Assembly: GCA_937910385.1 (NCBI GenBank)
Contig: CALEPT010000077.1
Span: forward strand, 1 to 24,332
Length of the DNA stretch: 24,332 nt
From: an uncultured Ruminococcus sp.
GTDB taxonomy: Bacteria > Bacillota > Clostridia > Oscillospirales > Ruminococcaceae
Reading direction: 5' to 3'
Positions 21,510-24,332 of the stretch are shown piece after piece. The notes below the pieces were generated by a model. The model worked only from the letters and a program-made list of their open reading frames with translations, was not told where the DNA came from and ran no database searches. Made by a program: the position numbers and the translations under genes. Position 1 is the first letter of the stretch. Every line of letters starts with the position of its first letter.

Positions 21510-22496
21510 CTATTCGTTATAAGGGAGCTCTGCTATGAGACCGAGCATGAATTGCTGTATCGTTAGCGCATCTTTGGACGTAACTCCGTCGCCTCCTCCT
21601 GAGCAGTCGGCATTTATGAGCCCCTGCGCTGTGATGTGATTTTCGTCCGAACCGCTTTCGCCGTATTTATCCGGATTCGCCCCTGCCTGCAATATCAGCA
21701 CTGCGTCCGCGACCTCAACTGTTCCGTTGCAGTTTGCATCACCGTAGGCGATCTCTATATCAGTGTCGGTAACCTTAACGCTGCATTCAAGCAGAGTATC
21801 TCCGCAAAGCGCGTATATAGTTGCAGTTCCGACAGATACTGCTTTTACCTTGCCGCCGCTGACCGTTGCGACTTTTGTGTTGTCGCTTGTCCATTCTATT
21901 TCCGTACCCGATGGCTTGTTTAATATCAGCAGGTTATTTTCATCTCCGACTGCCATTATCAGTGAGGTAGGTATCAGTTTTGGCTCAGAAGTTGAAGTGG
22001 TAGTTGTAGTTGTTGATGCGATTGTCGTGGCGGCAGTATTTGTGGTTGCTGATGCCGTGGTAGTAGTAGTTGTTGTTGTTGTCTCGGCAGATGTAGTTGT
22101 AGTATTGATTTTATCTACTACAGTAATATTAATATTTACCGCAAATCCTTGAGCTATATCCGTAGCTACACTAAAACATATTGTGGCAGTACCCACACTA
22201 TATGCATGAACACCCCATTGATATGGATTCCATATCTCGCCCCTCAGCACGCCTGCAACGTTCTCATTGTCCGATTCACATTCAACGTAAAATCCATAAC
22301 CGCCTTCGGAATCAATAAGCTTCTCAAATTTAAGATCATCTCCGACTTCAAGGGTATATTCGGTATCACCGATCCACCACGCGCTTGTGCCCTCCGAATG
22401 CACTATTGATAAATAATTAGGTGTCCTAATAGTAAGAAGGCAAAGAGCCATTACAAAAGGCAGCGCGATACTAACAAATTTTTTTGTTATACTCAT
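21510..22496 (-). CDS. Secreted Ig-like/Thr-linker/dockerin protein
   Basis: Predicted extracellular cellulosome-associated protein, 328 aa. A signal peptide (about 1-30) is followed by an N-terminal beta-rich domain (about 36-128) ending SVGTATICFSV, a BIG2-like pattern. A Thr-rich linker (about 131-169, runs of up to nine Thr) leads to a second BIG2-like domain (about 172-243, EIEWTSDNTKVATVSGGKVKAV). The C-terminal dockerin (about 251-325) has loops GDANCNGTVEVADAVLIL and ADCSGGGDGVTSKDALTI, joined by a PDKYG...HIT segment. This dockerin form is known from Ruminococcus albus and flavefaciens and differs from the one at 3168-4193. The start is ATG 22496, seven or eight bases after GGGGAGGG; a longer in-frame reading lacks a ribosome binding site. 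No catalytic domain is recognised, so it is perhaps a binding or structural component. Confidence 0.88.
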   Translation of the reverse strand: MSITKKFVSIALPFVMALCLLTIRTPNYLSIVHSEGTSAWWIGDTEYTLEVGDDLKFEKLIDSEGGYGFYVECESDNENVAGVLRGEIWNPYQWGVHAYSVGTATICFSVATDIAQGFAVNINITVVDKINTTTTSAETTTTTTTTTASATTNTAATTIASTTTTTTSTSEPKLIPTSLIMAVGDENNLLILNKPSGTEIEWTSDNTKVATVSGGKVKAVSVGTATIYALCGDTLLECSVKVTDTDIEIAYGDANCNGTVEVADAVLILQAGANPDKYGESGSDENHITAQGLINADCSGGGDGVTSKDALTIQQFMLGLIAELPYNE

Positions 22497-22529
22497 AAAG
22501 AAACCCTCCCCAAATGAATCATTTAGTAT

Positions 22530-22535
22530 ATTATA
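22530..22535 (-). promoter_or_regulatory. -10 box of the Ig-like dockerin gene
   Basis: TATAAT on the minus strand 34 bases upstream of the start codon. The -35 region is AT-rich without a good hexamer, so this is a weak or regulated promoter. Confidence 0.4.
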
Positions 22536-22617
22536 GCATACAAATATTACCATTTTATTAATTAAAGATGATTTCTGCTTTTTGTACAATACAAAACAGT
22601 ATCTTAGGCATATATGA

Positions 22618-22652
22618 CAAAAGAGTCCGCACCCTTTCAGGTACGGACTCTT
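22618..22652 (-). terminator. Terminator of rplJ-rplL
   Basis: Minus-strand AAGAGTCCGTACC and GGTGCGGACTCTT pair (13 bp, one G-U) and are followed by TTG, with the T run only partly extended. It begins 19 bases after the rplL stop. Confidence 0.88.
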
Positions 22653-22670
22653 GTAAGTAACTTGTTAAAA

Positions 22671-23045
22671 TTACTTGATCTCGATAGTAGCGCCAGCCTC
22701 TTCAAACTTAGCCTTGAGCTCATTAGCCTCTGCCTCGGAAACGCCTTCCTTGATAGCCTTAGGAGCAGACTCAACTACTTCCTTAGCCTCCTTAAGACCA
22801 AGACCGAGAACCTCCTTAGCAACCTTGATAACAGCCATCTTAGCGTCACCGAAGGAAGCAAGAACTACGTCGAACTCTGTCTTAGCAGCCTCTGCGCCGC
22901 CTGCTGCACCGCCTGCTGCGGGAGCTGCTGCGATTGCAGCTGTTACACCGAACTCCTCCTGGATAGCGTCTACGAGCTCGGAAAGCTCAAGAACGGAAAG
23001 AGTCTTGATATCTTCAACAAATTTTGTGATCTTCTCTGAAGCCAT
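22671..23045 (-). CDS. rplL: Ribosomal protein L7/L12
   Basis: Stalk protein of the 50S subunit that recruits and stimulates translation GTPases; 124 aa, the normal size. The N-terminal dimerisation domain is MASEKITKFVEDIKTLSVLELSELVDAIQEEFGV. An Ala/Gly hinge (AAAPAAGGAAGGAEAAK) follows, then the C-terminal domain with FDVVLASFGDAKMAVIKVAKEV, LGLGLKEAKEVVESAPKAI and a final ATIEIK. AAGGAG precedes the start by nine bases. Second gene after rplJ; a terminator follows directly, so rpoB is not linked here. Confidence 0.98.
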   Translation of the reverse strand: MASEKITKFVEDIKTLSVLELSELVDAIQEEFGVTAAIAAAPAAGGAAGGAEAAKTEFDVVLASFGDAKMAVIKVAKEVLGLGLKEAKEVVESAPKAIKEGVSEAEANELKAKFEEAGATIEIK

Positions 23046-23123
23046 GATAATTTTCTCCTTTATAAAATATTTTTGATCATGCGGAGAGCCGCTCCGCCGC
23101 GGTTTTAAGCCGATAGGGCTGCA

Positions 23124-23639
23124 TTATGCAGCTTCCTCCTCCGACTTCTTGTCTGCAACAGCCTGAAGAGTTGCAGCGAGCTTCTGCAGGGGACCCTGGA
23201 GAGAGCCAACGAGCTGAGCGAGCAGCACGTCCTTTGAAGGGATCTTGGAAAGAGCAATAACTCCTGCCTGATCGTATACCTCGCCCTCAACGTAGCCTGC
23301 CTTGAGATTGAACTTCTCATCGCCTGCCTTCTCAGCGAACTTACCGAGAACTCTTGCAGGAGCGGTCTGGTCGTCATTTGAGAGAGCGATAGCGGTAGTA
23401 CCGTTAAGAGCCTCCTCAAAGCCTTCTATGCCGCAGTTTTTGAAAGCACGGAGAAGAAGTGTGTTCTTCTCTACAAAGTAGTTGACGTTAGCCTCGCGGA
23501 GTTCTCTTCTGAGCTTAGTATCCTCCTCAACGGTGATACCCTTATAGTCAACGAGAACGCCTGAAACAGAATTCTTGATGAGTTCTGTAAGCTGGTCTAC
23601 CTTAGCTTTCTTTGCTTCAAGTACAGCATTGCTTGGCAT
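23124..23639 (-). CDS. rplJ: Ribosomal protein L10
   Basis: Binds 23S rRNA at the stalk base and carries L12 dimers on its C-terminal helix; 171 aa. It starts MPSNAVLEAKKAKVDQL. VSGVLVDYKGITVEEDTKLRRELREA and EKNTLLLRAFKN are typical of the RNA-binding domain, and the C-terminal LAATLQAVADKKSEEEAA helix binds L12. The start is ATG 23639, eight bases after CGGAGGTG; a longer in-frame reading upstream overlaps the attenuator and is rejected. The operon leader has an L10-binding element and an attenuator, so the L10-L12 complex probably represses its own synthesis. Confidence 0.97.
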   Translation of the reverse strand: MPSNAVLEAKKAKVDQLTELIKNSVSGVLVDYKGITVEEDTKLRRELREANVNYFVEKNTLLLRAFKNCGIEGFEEALNGTTAIALSNDDQTAPARVLGKFAEKAGDEKFNLKAGYVEGEVYDQAGVIALSKIPSKDVLLAQLVGSLQGPLQKLAATLQAVADKKSEEEAA

Positions 23640-23684
23640 TGTGTATTCACCTCCGAATATTTTGTTATCGTATCCGAAAGCAAC

Positions 23685-23717
23685 AAAAAAGTCCTTATCC
23701 GACAGCACGGAAAGGAC
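23685..23717 (-). terminator. Attenuator hairpin in the rplJ leader
   Basis: Minus-strand GTCCTTTCCG and CGGATAAGGAC pair around TGCTGT, followed by TTTTTTG. It lies between the L10 leader element and the rplJ start, so it is a conditional terminator. Confidence 0.8.
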
Positions 23718-23748
23718 AATAAGTTATCATAAAACTTGATTGCTATTC

Positions 23749-23793
23749 CTCGGCGGGGCTTACAGACCTTTCGGTAATGCCTGCTGTCTTTAG
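23749..23793 (-). ncRNA. Ribosomal L10 leader element
   Basis: Minus-strand CTAAAGACAGCAGGCATTAC, then CGAAAGGTCTG and GCCCCGCCGAGG, has the GACAGCAGG and GCCGAGG arms of the L10 leader (Rfam family L10_leader). That structure mimics the 23S rRNA site of L10. It precedes the attenuator at 23685-23717. Confidence 0.85.
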
Positions 23794-23828
23794 AATACGA
23801 TATTTACTGTGAATTTCACAGCTTGATT

Positions 23829-23857
23829 ATTATATCACACATTTTTCTGTTTGTCAA
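23829..23857 (-). promoter_or_regulatory. Consensus sigma-A promoter of rplJ-rplL
   Basis: Minus-strand TTGACA (23852-23857) and TATAAT (23829-23834), both perfect, with a 17-base spacer. The transcript begins just before the L10 leader. Confidence 0.93.
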
Positions 23858-23883
23858 GCATTTTTGAGATTTATTTTTAATGT

Positions 23884-23915
23884 CCGGCAAGAAGCGGAAT
23901 ATCGCCTCTTGCCGG
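23884..23915 (-). terminator. Stem-loop after the third dockerin gene
   Basis: CCGGCAAGAGGC and GCTTCTTGCCGG (minus strand) form a 12-bp stem with one G-U pair, seven bases after the stop. Only a weak ACATTAAAAAT follows instead of a T run, so termination may be inefficient or the stem may protect the 3' end. Confidence 0.55.
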
Positions 23916-23921
23916 TGAATG

Positions 23922-24332
23922 CTATTTATTCAGCAGAAACCTGCTTATGCCGACGAGATCTGCAACGGTATATGCTCCGTCTGCAGATATAAGGTGCCTT
24001 CTCATCATAGCCATGTCGGAGCTGTTGACAGAACCGTTCCTGTCAACGTCCCAGCTCATGTATGAAGCCGAATACCCATAGAATGCGAGTTCGTTGAGGT
24101 CGCCGCCCTGCTTCACTATCTTAACGCAGTCAGTCGGCTCATTCGGAGCTGTAAGCGTAACGGCACGATACATATATCCCCCGAGGTTGCTCGACCATAT
24201 GAGCTCGTCTGTGTAGGCATTGTATACGCTTATGCCGCCCGTTCCGTAGGTATCGTAGACCGCGAATCCAGTCAGTGCCACAGGCTTGTCGAAGAACGCA
24301 TACTTTAAGAAAAGCCCTACGCTTTCTATAAT
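23922..24332 (-). CDS. C-terminus of a secreted dockerin protein (partial, runs off right edge)
   Basis: 136 codons, open to the right edge, so the N-terminus and any catalytic domain are missing. The visible part begins IIESVGLFLKYAFF and continues through a beta-rich segment (LTGFAVYDTYGTGGISVYN, VTLTAPNEPTDCVKIVKQ, LNELAFYG). This looks like the end of a jelly-roll carbohydrate-binding or F5/8-like domain. The last ~45 residues form a short dockerin: a clear calcium loop DVDRNGSVNSSDMAMMRRHL, then AYTVADLVGISRFLLNK. The second helix is kept but its DxDxN loop is reduced. A GTG at 24281 is an apparent internal start only; the reading continues in frame upstream. The protein is probably a cellulosomal enzyme or binding protein. 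Confidence 0.82.
   Translation of the reverse strand: MIESVGLFLKYAFFDKPVALTGFAVYDTYGTGGISVYNAYTDELIWSSNLGGYMYRAVTLTAPNEPTDCVKIVKQGGDLNELAFYGYSASYMSWDVDRNGSVNSSDMAMMRRHLISADGAYTVADLVGISRFLLNK

Overview
The window looks like a chromosomal segment of a fibre-degrading gut or rumen Firmicute, most likely Ruminococcus or a close relative (Oscillospiraceae). The grounds are three secreted proteins with cellulosomal dockerin modules of ruminococcal type, a T-box-controlled asnS-asnA pair, an L10-leader-controlled rplJ-rplL pair, near-consensus sigma-A promoters with 16-17 bp spacers, and strong AGGAGG-type ribosome binding sites. No phage, transposase, CRISPR, rRNA or tRNA gene was seen.

Layout. 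1-433 (-): start of a zinc-ribbon-like protein with six tandem 14-residue repeats, running off the left edge. 688-2957 (-): aroC-aroF shikimate operon with a consensus promoter, a large dyad over its -35 box and a terminator. 3056-4238 (+): secreted dockerin protein. 4243-7102 (-): asnS-asnA operon behind an asparagine T-box. 7147-10618: AraC-type regulator (-) divergent from a YicI-type GH31 alpha-xylosidase (+). 10620-15038 (+): polA, rimI, tsaD and a small Cys-rich protein; the leader of this operon carries a degenerate dispersed repeat, and a better copy of the repeat follows the operon. 15249-16889 (-): DUF421, DUF4363 and a short Ger(x)C-like lipoprotein, whose stop codon lies in the terminal inverted repeat of that repeat copy. 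17140-17766 (-): cytidylate-kinase-like protein. 17941-20470: CNNM/CorC-type transporter (-) divergent from corA (+), whose leader encodes a 27-residue peptide and alternative hairpins. 20614-21468 (+): ECF transporter S component. 21510-22496 (-): Ig-like/Thr-linker/dockerin protein. 22618-23857 (-): rplJ-rplL. 23922 to the right edge (-): C-terminus of a third dockerin protein.

Together the genes cover aromatic amino-acid precursor synthesis, asparagine supply and charging, xyloglucan-oligosaccharide use, DNA repair plus tRNA and ribosome modification, magnesium traffic, vitamin uptake, ribosome synthesis and extracellular fibre degradation. The most unusual items are the corA leader peptide with switchable stems, the dispersed repeat that ends a lipoprotein gene, the DUF421-DUF4363-lipoprotein operon, the dyad over the aro promoter, and the 14-residue-repeat zinc-ribbon protein.
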